Positions 1-5,333 of a DNA stretch of 5,333 nucleotides are shown piece by piece (the stretch's first letter is position 1; each line of letters begins with the position of its first letter). The notes under the pieces were generated by a model, which was not told the DNA's origin, did not search any database, and saw only the letters and a list, made by a program, of their open reading frames with translations. The DNA is from Candidatus Falkowiibacteriota bacterium (GTDB taxonomy: Bacteria > Patescibacteriota > Patescibacteriia > JACRDY01): contig JACRDY010000046.1 of assembly GCA_016218485.1 (NCBI GenBank), forward strand, positions 1-5,333. The letters run 5' to 3'. The position numbers and the translations under genes are program-made.

Positions 1-749
<749 letters not shown>

Positions 750-756
750 AGTAGGT

Positions 757-842
757 TACCGGACTGTCCCGTCCCGCCTGTGGGCGGGGCGAGGATCCTC
801 GCTCCGAGCCTTTGGCTCGAGAGCGGGACTCTACCCCGCTGC
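757..842 (-). pseudogene. Truncated initiator tRNA 5' fragment, interrupted by a palindrome
   Basis: This repeats the first 22 nt of the tRNA-Met gene plus two leader bases (GC). Positions 829-842 match 498-511 exactly, and 757-766 match 488-497 exactly. The two blocks are separated by a 62-bp insert at 767-828. Identity stops at 757: the next bases, AGGTT here versus GAGCT in the intact gene, diverge. The fragment keeps nt 1-22 (acceptor 5' strand and most of the D-arm), lacks everything else, and cannot be a functional tRNA. Its first base (840) lies about 18 nt downstream of the start predicted from the 865-893 promoter, a normal tRNA leader length. This looks like the original 5' end of the tRNA gene. 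Confidence 0.85.
767..828. repeat. 62-bp multi-hairpin palindromic insert
   Basis: The segment interrupts the tRNA fragment between nt 12 and 13 with an exact junction: removing it restores the tRNA sequence. It starts TCCCG and ends CGGGA (inverted ends). It holds three palindromes: CCCGCC/GGCGGG (773-778 with 783-788), a perfect 14-bp GCGAGGATCCTCGC (789-802), and CGAGCC-TTT-GGCTCG (805-819). It has no coding capacity. It resembles REP/MITE-like palindromic units. Confidence 0.75.
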
Positions 843-864
843 AAATCTATTTCTGGCACGCTTG

Positions 865-893
865 AGTATACTATAGGATTAAAAAAAAGGCAA
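865..893 (-). promoter_or_regulatory. Sigma70-type promoter for GIY-YIG/tRNA-Met
   Basis: On the minus strand, a -35 TTGCCT (893-888), a 17-bp spacer and a -10 TATACT (870-865) give a predicted start near 858. The spacing is optimal. The first RNA encoded downstream is the truncated tRNA copy, then the GIY-YIG gene, then the intact tRNA-Met. It is probably the ancestral tRNA promoter. This is judged from sequence only. Confidence 0.6.
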
Positions 894-923
894 TGATGGA
901 TGATTTTTTGATGGATGATTTTT
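894..923. repeat. Tandem 15-bp duplication
   Basis: Two exact adjacent copies of TGATGGATGATTTTT occupy 894-908 and 909-923. They start directly upstream of the -35 box of the tRNA promoter. This could be replication slippage or an upstream binding site; nothing else supports a role. Confidence 0.8.
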
Positions 924-973
924 GCGTGGCTAGAATTTTTGTGCGCTATTTGCTATTCTACTGGTGGGTATAC

Positions 974-1152
974 TGAGATGGTTGCAAAACCATTTCTCCT
1001 ACGATTTGCTATTTTTACCCCGGGTCTTCGTCAGGCGCCATAAAATGATTGGCACCGTACTGCCAGTACGGCTCAATCATTTTCCGCCGCCTTTCTCGCC
1101 CAGCGGCAAAAATACCTAAATCTCGCTACGAAATGGTTTTACAACCATCTCA
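974..1152. mobile_element. Fold-back (MITE-like) element A, 179 bp
   Basis: The terminal inverted repeats are 23 bp (974-996 with 1130-1152) with a single mismatch, beginning TGAGATGGTTGCAAAACC. The palindrome continues imperfectly inward. At its centre a 10-bp stem (1042-1051 with 1074-1083, AAAATGATTG/CAATCATTTT) encloses a second 8-bp stem (1055-1062 with 1064-1071). No transposase is encoded. The terminal repeat matches that of the element at 4459-4615 (GTTGCAAAAC core), so these are probably non-autonomous copies of one family. No clear target duplication is seen. An open frame starting at TTG 1049 inside it joins the dehydrogenase frame but is not a plausible start. Confidence 0.65.
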
Positions 1153-1178
1153 TCAGTTTCGTTTAATCAATAAGCATA

Positions 1179-1197
1179 ACACGCCCGGAGGGCGTGT
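1179..1197. repeat. Short hairpin upstream of the dehydrogenase gene
   Basis: ACACGCCC (1179-1186) pairs with GGGCGTGT (1190-1197) around a GGA loop, ending 22 bp before the ATG at 1220. It would fold in the mRNA leader or end a transcript only weakly, as no T-run follows. With the promoter (865-893), the 15-bp repeat and fold-back element A, it is what the gene-free stretch 843-1219 holds. I see no convincing dehydrogenase promoter there. Confidence 0.55.
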
Positions 1198-1219
1198 CGT
1201 TCCTAGCAATATTACTTTT

Positions 1220-1957
1220 ATGGATAATTTTTTGGCAGGCAAAACCATTCTCATTACCGGCTCGTCTCGGGGAATTGGCGCGGCCACGGCCAAACTGGCC
1301 AAGCAGTACGGCGCGACCGTCATTCTCCACGGCAAGGAAGACAGCCAAGAGCTGCAAACGCTGGCCAAGTCGTTGGGCGCCACTGTTATCACCTGCGACG
1401 TGGCGGATAGTAAGGCGGTACATACTGCTGTCGCGCAAGCACTCCAAGCTGCCGGTAGGATAGACGTGTTGGTAAACTGCGCGGGTATTACCAACGCCAA
1501 ACCATTTTTGGAAGCGACAGAGCAGGATTGGCTGGAGATATTTCATATCAACGTTTTGGGTACGGTCAATTTTTGTAAAGCGGTAATCCCATTAATGCAA
1601 AAAGCTCAGTATGGAAGAATTGTTAATGTTTCTTCAGTTCGTGGTTATGGGATGACGTCTGGGCGAGCCGCGTATTCCAGCTCTAAGGCGGCGATTATCA
1701 ATTTGACCGCTACGCTGGCCAAAGAATTTGCCCCCACAATTCTCGTTAACTCCATTGCCCCGGGTTTCACCAATACTGATATGAGCAAAACTTGGAGTGA
1801 ACAGCTGCGGCGGCAAGCCATGGCGTCTCTCTTGAACCGTATTGCCGAGCCGACAGAGATCGCGGAGGCGATTCTGTTTTTGGCATCTGATCGCGCCAGC
1901 TTCATTACCGGGCAGACTATTTTGGTGGATGGTGGGTATTCCATGGCCGGGAAATAA
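1220..1957 (+). CDS. Short-chain dehydrogenase/reductase (FabG-like)
   Basis: This 245-residue classical SDR has the usual FabG length and is a cytosolic NAD(P)H-dependent oxidoreductase. The cofactor loop TGSSRGIG is at 13-20, NCAG at 86-89, and the active-site Asn at 111. The catalytic Ser is 139 (NVSS), with Tyr152 and Lys156 (YSSSK). PGFTNTDM follows at 181-188 and the C-terminal ITGQTILVDGGY at 229-240. The second strand ends without the Asp typical of NAD enzymes (VILHGKED), so NADP(H) is likelier; this is an inference. All catalytic residues are present. ATG 1220 is chosen because the Rossmann strand begins right after it; the frame extends upstream only into the fold-back element. No Shine-Dalgarno is visible. 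It may reduce a 3-oxoacyl-ACP or another carbonyl. SDR substrates cannot be read from sequence, and its neighbours are not lipid genes. Confidence 0.9.
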   Translation: MDNFLAGKTILITGSSRGIGAATAKLAKQYGATVILHGKEDSQELQTLAKSLGATVITCDVADSKAVHTAVAQALQAAGRIDVLVNCAGITNAKPFLEATEQDWLEIFHINVLGTVNFCKAVIPLMQKAQYGRIVNVSSVRGYGMTSGRAAYSSSKAAIINLTATLAKEFAPTILVNSIAPGFTNTDMSKTWSEQLRRQAMASLLNRIAEPTEIAEAILFLASDRASFITGQTILVDGGYSMAGK

Positions 1958-2021
1958 TCACGCGGTTGATGCACACGACTCTCGGCGGATGCTGAGCAGC
2001 TTATCTGTTTTGGCAAAAAAT

Positions 2022-2029
2022 GGTATAAT
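2022..2029 (+). promoter_or_regulatory. Extended -10 promoter of parA
   Basis: TGGTATAAT (2021-2029) contains a consensus -10 TATAAT (2024-2029) with an upstream TG at 2021-2022. No good -35 exists (TTATCT at 2001-2006, 17-bp spacing, is weak). The predicted start near 2036 leaves only about 6 nt before the parA ATG at 2042, so the mRNA would be nearly leaderless. Confidence 0.6.
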
Positions 2030-2041
2030 TCAGCCACGAAT

Positions 2042-2809
2042 ATGTCCCGAATTATTTCCATTGTCAATCAAAAAGGCGGGGTGGGTAAAACCACTACCGC
2101 TGTTAATTTGGCGGCATATTTGGCGGAGTATGGTAAGAACGTCCTCTTGGTTGATATGGATCCGCAGGCGAACGCGACGTCGGGGCTCGGTATTGATCAC
2201 CAGAATCTGGAAGCCGGGATTTATGAAGTGATTGCTGGCCAGCGCTCGCTCCGCCATATTGTGGTGCCGACCAAGCATATGGGTCTGAAAGTCGCCCCGG
2301 CCACATTGTCGCTCGCCGGCGCCAGCGTGGAGCTGGTTAACCTGCCCGATCGCGAGTTCAAGCTGCATCAGGCGCTCCTGGAAGCCAGAGGCGCGTATGA
2401 TTACATTTTGATTGATTGTCCGCCGTCGCTGGGCTTGATTACCATCAATAGCCTGACGGCCGGGGACGAGATCCTGATCCCGGTGCAGGCCGAATACTAT
2501 GCGCTGGAAGGGCTGGGTCAGCTGATGAATACCATCAATTTGGTTAAAGAGAATCTACGGCCTGATATCGCCGTCTTGGGCGCGGTCTTGACGATGTATG
2601 ACCGGCGTAATACGCTATCCAATGACGTCATGGAGGAGCTGTACAAGTATTTCCCCAATCGTATTTTCCGCTCGGTTATTCCGCGGATTGTGCACCTGGC
2701 CGAGGCGCCATCGTATGGGCAGTCAATCCTGCACTACCGGCCGTTCTCCAAGGGCGCGCGGGCGTATGATCGGCTGGCGCGGGAGGTTTTAGCTACGGAG
2801 AAAGTATAA
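2042..2809 (+). CDS. parA: Chromosome partitioning ATPase ParA (Soj type)
   Basis: This 255-residue ParA/MinD-family ATPase binds nucleoid DNA in its ATP form and is stimulated by ParB to move the origin region. Motifs are the deviant Walker A KGGVGKTTT (11-19, signature Lys11 and Lys16), VDMDPQANAT (37-46, Walker A'), the Walker B-like strand YILIDCPPSLG (121-131), and the conserved tail IPRIVHLAEAPSYGQSI (213-229). It lacks the N-terminal DNA-binding extension of plasmid type Ia ParA, so it matches the short chromosomal Soj type. The ATG at 2042 starts right at the first strand (MSRIISIVNQKGG). The TAA at 2807-2809 overlaps a TATAAT box. No Shine-Dalgarno is seen, consistent with the promoter lying 12 bp upstream. 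parB follows on the same strand but is separated by an HD-domain gene. Confidence 0.96.
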   Translation: MSRIISIVNQKGGVGKTTTAVNLAAYLAEYGKNVLLVDMDPQANATSGLGIDHQNLEAGIYEVIAGQRSLRHIVVPTKHMGLKVAPATLSLAGASVELVNLPDREFKLHQALLEARGAYDYILIDCPPSLGLITINSLTAGDEILIPVQAEYYALEGLGQLMNTINLVKENLRPDIAVLGAVLTMYDRRNTLSNDVMEELYKYFPNRIFRSVIPRIVHLAEAPSYGQSILHYRPFSKGARAYDRLAREVLATEKV

Positions 2810-2829
2810 TGGCTACATAGCTATGTAGC
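2805..2829 (+). promoter_or_regulatory. Possible promoter/operator: TATAAT followed by an 18-bp perfect palindrome
   Basis: A TATAAT (2805-2810) overlaps the parA stop. GCTACATAGCTATGTAGC (2812-2829) is a perfect 18-bp dyad just after it, covering the predicted start near 2817. The HD gene ATG is at 2842. A dyad at the start site is a typical operator layout. The -35 region has no good match, so the promoter is uncertain. The sequence does not resemble the usual parS site (TGTTTCACGTGAAACA). Confidence 0.45.
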
Positions 2830-2841
2830 AATGTATCTACT

Positions 2842-3450
2842 ATGGACAATCTAAACTCAATCGTTGACTTCCTCTTTGAAGCCGGCATGCTGGCCAAAAC
2901 ACCCCGCAGCGGTTTTTATTTTCTCGGCAGCGGTCGGCAGAGCGTGGCCGAACACGTGCACCGCGTGGCGCTGATCGGCTATGTCTTGGCCATGAGTGAA
3001 CCGCAGGCTGACTTGGCCAAAGTTTTGAAAATGTGTTTACTCCATGATTTCCCGGAAGCGCGCACTTCAGATCTGAACTACGTGCACCAAAAATATGCCA
3101 AAGCCAACGTAACCGAGGTGCTGAATGATTTGGTGCCGACGGTGCCGTTTGGGCAAGACATCAAAGCAACCGTGGAAGAGTTTGAAGCGCGCCAGAGCCT
3201 GGAAGCCAAACTCGCCAAAGACGCGGACAACCTGGAGTGGATCCTGTCGCTCAAAGAGCAGGTGGATATTGGCAATCAGCGCGCCGAGAGCTGGATGCCC
3301 TTTGCCATCAATCGTCTCAATACCGATCTGGCTCGTCAAATTGCCGCCAAAGCGCTGGAAATCAATTCTGATCATTGGTGGTTTGGCGATGGCGATGACA
3401 ATGAGTGGTGGAGCTATCGGAAAAAAAGAGATTTATTAAGGGTATGTTGA
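2842..3450 (+). CDS. HD-domain hydrolase, YfbR/HDDC2-like (probable 5'-deoxynucleotidase)
   Basis: This 202-residue protein is of the HD metal-dependent phosphohydrolase superfamily, closest by eye to the YfbR/HDDC2 group that dephosphorylates deoxynucleoside 5'-monophosphates. The N-terminal helix IVDFLFEAGMLAKTPRSG leads to SVAEHVHRVALIG (34-46, metal ligand His38). The HD pair follows in LLHDFPEA (His68, Asp69, with Glu72), then KDADNLEW (126-133, last ligand Asp129 or Asp127). All expected metal ligands are there. The C-terminus is unusually Trp-rich and acidic (HWWFGDGDDNEWW, 178-190). The ATG at 2842 matches the family N-terminus; no Shine-Dalgarno is visible. The TGA stop is at 3448-3450. 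It sits between parA and parB, 32 bp after one and 39 bp before the other, so it is probably co-transcribed. A role in partitioning is not implied by its motifs; nucleotide pool control is likelier. The exact substrate is unknown. Confidence 0.85.
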   Translation: MDNLNSIVDFLFEAGMLAKTPRSGFYFLGSGRQSVAEHVHRVALIGYVLAMSEPQADLAKVLKMCLLHDFPEARTSDLNYVHQKYAKANVTEVLNDLVPTVPFGQDIKATVEEFEARQSLEAKLAKDADNLEWILSLKEQVDIGNQRAESWMPFAINRLNTDLARQIAAKALEINSDHWWFGDGDDNEWWSYRKKRDLLRVC

Positions 3451-3451
3451 T

Positions 3452-3478
3452 TCTTAAATCTTAAATCTTAAATCTTAA
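3452..3478. repeat. Heptamer tandem repeat TCTTAAA, about 3.9 copies
   Basis: Three exact TCTTAAA units (3452-3472) and a partial fourth (TCTTAA) start one base after the HD stop codon and end 11 bp before the parB ATG. This A+T-rich tract fills nearly the whole HD-parB gap. It could vary by slippage and so change spacing, or contribute -10-like TTAAAT boxes. No function can be shown. Confidence 0.85.
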
Positions 3479-3489
3479 TTCTGGCTGTT

Positions 3490-4356
3490 ATGTCTCTTGG
3501 CCGAGGACTAGATGCCCTGATTCCCAAAAAAATTATTACCCCGACGGCAGTCGCGCCCGACAAATCCGATGAAACACTCGGCGGTGAGCGGATTTACCAG
3601 ATCGCGCCGGCGCGGATCGCGGTCAACCCGCATCAGCCGCGCCAGGAGTTTGGTCACGCCGCCCTGGAAGAATTGATCAATTCCATCAGAGAGCACGGCA
3701 TTTTGCAGCCACTGATCGTGACGCGCCAGGGCGGTGACTATGAATTGATTGCCGGGGAGCGGCGGCTGCGCGCGGCCAAAACACTGGAGCTGCCAAGCGT
3801 GCCGGCCATTGTTCGTGAGGCTAGCGAAAGCGAGAAGTTGGAGTTCGCCATTATTGAGAACGTGCAGCGTACCGACCTCAACCCGATTGAAGAAGCGGCC
3901 GCGTATCAGCGCCTGATTGACGAATTTTCACTGACGCAGGAAGCAGTGGCGCAGAAAGTGGGTAAGTCGCGTGCGGCCGTGACCAACACGCTGCGCTTGC
4001 TGAATCTCCCGGAAGCAGTTCAGGTCGCTATTGCTAACGAAAAAATTTCTGAAGGACACGCCAAGATTTTAGCCGGCCTGGCTACGCCCGAAGATCAGAT
4101 GAGGTTTTTCCAAAAAATCGTTAAGGAAAAATTGAACGTCCGCGATACCGAAGCGGCCGCCAAGGCCTTCAAGTCCGGCGTGGCGGGAGCGGAGGCAGGA
4201 TTGGCCTTGGCGCAGGCCGGTACGCGCGCGCAAGAAGAGGAATTGCGCCAGAAGCTCGGGACCAAAGTGAAGATAGAGAAAAAGAATGGTAAAGGCAAGA
4301 TTACCATAGAGTTTTATTCGGAGGAGGAGCTGCGGGGGTTGATTGAGCGGCTGTAG
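3490..4356 (+). CDS. parB: Chromosome partitioning protein ParB (Spo0J type)
   Basis: This 288-residue ParB binds parS near the origin, spreads along DNA as a CTP-dependent clamp, and stimulates ParA. The N-terminal ParA-contacting motif LGRGLDALIP is at 3-12. The ParB/Srx domain has NPHQPR (46-51), the CTP-binding GERRLRAAK (89-97), and ENVQRTDLNPIEEA (123-136). A helix-turn-helix follows at 148-174 (LTQEAVAQKVGKSRAAVTNTLRLLNLP), then a linker with an Ala-rich stretch (221-245). The C-terminal dimerisation domain begins about residue 249 (EEELRQKLGTKVKIEKK). All expected blocks are present and the length is typical. The ATG at 3490 places the LGRGL motif at the extreme N-terminus as usual. 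No Shine-Dalgarno is visible. No canonical parS was found in the window. The stop TAG is inside the arm of an inverted repeat. Confidence 0.96.
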   Translation: MSLGRGLDALIPKKIITPTAVAPDKSDETLGGERIYQIAPARIAVNPHQPRQEFGHAALEELINSIREHGILQPLIVTRQGGDYELIAGERRLRAAKTLELPSVPAIVREASESEKLEFAIIENVQRTDLNPIEEAAAYQRLIDEFSLTQEAVAQKVGKSRAAVTNTLRLLNLPEAVQVAIANEKISEGHAKILAGLATPEDQMRFFQKIVKEKLNVRDTEAAAKAFKSGVAGAEAGLALAQAGTRAQEEELRQKLGTKVKIEKKNGKGKITIEFYSEEELRGLIERL

Positions 4357-4447
4357 GAGCGACACGGCTTCTAGCCGTGTTATATAACACAGCCAGCCCG
4401 CCCCGCCCCGCTTCGCTTGGCGAGGCCGGGGAGACTGTGTCGCTCCT
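4355..4447. repeat. Nested palindrome at the parB 3' end; possible weak terminator
   Basis: The outer arms AGGAGCGACAC (4355-4365) and GTGTCGCTCCT (4437-4447) are exact complements; the left arm includes two bases of the parB stop. Inside, ACACGGCT/AGCCGTGT (4362-4369 with 4373-4380) forms an 8-bp hairpin, and ACACAG (4387-4392) can pair with CTGTGT (4435-4440). The centre is a C/G-rich segment (4397-4431). No T-run follows any stem, so classical termination is doubtful. It fits the same class of GC-rich palindromic repeats as 767-828. Confidence 0.65.
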
Positions 4448-4458
4448 CATAATAGCAA

Positions 4459-4615
4459 TGAGCTAGTTGCAAAACTCCTTTAGCTGCACTGTGTCCTTTT
4501 CATCCTAGACTTCCACCGTCGCTAAAGTTTTGGTGGACAAGTCGTCAAGGGTTCAGCATAATGATTGTCACCCCGCCACGGCGGGACGCTTAAAAGTAGT
4601 TTTGCAACCAGCTCA
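4459..4615. mobile_element. MITE-like element B, 157 bp
   Basis: The terminal inverted repeats are 18 bp (4459-4476 with 4598-4615), identical at 17 positions: TGAGCTAGTTGCAAAACT on the left and TGAGCTGGTTGCAAAACT on the right read inward. They share TGAG-N-T-R-GTTG-Y-AAAAC with element A at 974-1152. CAATG occurs at both edges (4456-4460 and 4614-4618) and could be a 5-bp target duplication if the true ends lie slightly inside. The interior has TCCACC...GGTGGA arms and a CCCGCC/GGCGGG hairpin (4572-4585) but no gene. It ends 11 bp before the pth ATG. Confidence 0.65.
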
Positions 4616-4626
4616 ATGTACTATTT

Positions 4627-5154
4627 ATGAAATTCATCATCGGCCTGGGCAACCCCGGCAGGCAGTACGCTAAGACTCGCCACAATATAGGTTGGGTGGT
4701 TTTGGACGCGCTGGCTGGGAAAAAAGCCAAGTGGCAAGACAGTGATAAGGCTTTAGCCCAGCACTGCCGAGTAGAAATAAATGATCAGGAGGTGGAGCTC
4801 CTGAAACCCCAGACGTTTATGAATGTGTCGGGCAAGACCGCCGCGTTTGTGGTCAAGAAGCATCATGCCGCGCTGGATGATTTAATTATTGTGCATGATG
4901 ATAAAGATCTGCCGTTTGGTAAAATTAAACTAGTCAGAGACCACAGTTCGGCTGGGCACCGTGGCGTGCAGTCAATCATTGACGCGCTGGGGACGCAGGA
5001 CTTTTGGCGGCTGCGGATTGGCGTCGCCAATAATGACCTGCAAAAAATGGCTACGGACAAGTTCGTTCTTAGTCCGTTCCGCTGGTCCGAAAAGCGCCAG
5101 CTCAAAGAGTTGATTGATTGGGCGGTGAGGGAGATTGAAGGGAAAATTTCATAA
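4627..5154 (+). CDS. pth: Peptidyl-tRNA hydrolase
   Basis: This 175-residue bacterial Pth cleaves the ester bond of peptidyl-tRNAs that drop off ribosomes, freeing the tRNA. Motifs are FIIGLGNPGRQYAKTRHNIG (3-22, with Asn9 and the catalytic His19), KPQTFMNVSG (60-69, Asn66), HDDKDLPFGKIKL (90-102, Asp91) and SSAGHRGVQSIIDALG (107-122). RLRIGV at 128-133 completes the core. The counterpart of E. coli Asn114, in GHNG, is Arg112 here (GHRG). It is slightly shorter than the 194 residues of E. coli at the C-terminus. The ATG at 4627 begins the first strand as expected. No Shine-Dalgarno or clear promoter is visible; element B ends 11 bp upstream. The family call is secure. Confidence 0.96.
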   Translation: MKFIIGLGNPGRQYAKTRHNIGWVVLDALAGKKAKWQDSDKALAQHCRVEINDQEVELLKPQTFMNVSGKTAAFVVKKHHAALDDLIIVHDDKDLPFGKIKLVRDHSSAGHRGVQSIIDALGTQDFWRLRIGVANNDLQKMATDKFVLSPFRWSEKRQLKELIDWAVREIEGKIS

Positions 5155-5249
5155 CTTTTTATCTTTAGTATAACGTTTGGGTGGTACTCCTGTGAGCTTT
5201 GAATTACGAAACTCTTTTTCGCCCTCTGCCACAACCAAACCAAAGACAG

Positions 5250-5277
5250 CTCACTTAAGGTGAGGTTTTTTGTTTTT
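5250..5277 (+). terminator. Rho-independent terminator after pth, with a possible alternative pairing
   Basis: CTCACT (5250-5255) pairs with GGTGAG (5259-5264, one G-T pair) around a TAA loop, then G and TTTTTT-G-TTTTT (5266-5277). It lies about 95 nt after the pth stop. GCTCAC (5249-5254) can instead pair with GTGAGC at 5192-5197, which would exclude the terminator stem. I see no gene in 5155-5333. Confidence 0.65.
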
Positions 5278-5333
5278 AGTCAGTTGTCACACGGTTGAAA
5301 CGTCTGTTAGAGAAGATTTTTGTCTTTGGATTA

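Noticed and set aside
969..974. TATACT at 969-974 as a -10 box for the dehydrogenase.
   Set aside because: There is no -35 at suitable spacing. It lies at the edge of the fold-back element and 245 bp from the gene.
1049..1219. Dehydrogenase reading frame extended upstream to a TTG at 1049, giving 302 residues.
   Set aside because: The added 57 residues are encoded by the fold-back element and resemble no SDR N-terminus. The family starts at about residue 1 of the ATG 1220 version.
3452..3478. CRISPR array or iteron origin.
   Set aside because: The repeat unit is 7 bp with no spacers, and no initiator or cas gene is present.
2042..4356. Canonical parS site near parAB.
   Set aside because: I found no match to TGTTTCACGTGAAACA or a close variant. 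The 18-bp palindrome at 2812-2829 is different in sequence.
5149..5238. Short minus-strand frame (about 29 codons from TTG) with a charged, protein-like tail ending KRYTKDKKL.
   Set aside because: It has no ATG, a stop codon (TGA) lies close upstream, and I recognise no family. It could be a gene remnant but is too short to support.
4863..5243. 126-codon minus-strand open frame overlapping pth.
   Set aside because: It lies opposite the clearly coding pth gene, and its translation shows no family motifs.

Overview
The window reads like a chromosomal piece of a small-genome bacterium of the Candidate Phyla Radiation (Patescibacteria, Parcubacteria-like). This is an inference from the combination of a serine recombinase tail running into a tRNA gene, a tiny GIY-YIG gene fused to that tRNA, many short GC-rich palindromes between genes, and protein genes with no recognisable Shine-Dalgarno sequence. 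TGA ends two clear genes (the recombinase and the HD hydrolase), so the standard bacterial code fits. No taxonomic marker gene is present, so the assignment is not proven.

Left part (1-970). The 3' end of a serine recombinase gene runs convergently into an initiator tRNA-Met gene on the minus strand, as at the edge of an integrated element. Just upstream of the tRNA, on its strand, is a 92-codon GIY-YIG endonuclease-like gene whose last 12 codons lie inside the tRNA. Beyond that gene is a second copy of only the first 22 nt of the same tRNA, split by a 62-bp palindromic insert, and then a good sigma70-type promoter. The simplest reading is that a minimal GIY-YIG mobile gene entered the tRNA gene at its D-arm and rebuilt the 5' part it displaced. 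The old promoter and old 5' fragment now lie upstream of it.

Middle (970-4356). A fold-back, MITE-like element (974-1152) precedes a FabG-like short-chain dehydrogenase. Then comes a partition cluster on the plus strand: parA, an HD-domain nucleotidase-like gene, and parB. ParA and ParB together segregate the chromosome origin. The HD gene sits where parB would normally follow parA directly. An extended -10 box lies 12 bp before the parA ATG, suggesting a nearly leaderless mRNA. An 18-bp perfect palindrome separates parA from the HD gene, and a heptamer tandem repeat precedes parB.

Right part (4357-5333). A nested palindrome overlaps the end of parB. It is followed by a second fold-back element (4459-4615) whose terminal inverted repeats match those of the first. 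Then comes pth (peptidyl-tRNA hydrolase, which recycles stalled peptidyl-tRNAs), and a Rho-independent terminator with a possible alternative pairing. Nothing is recognised in the last ~55 bases.
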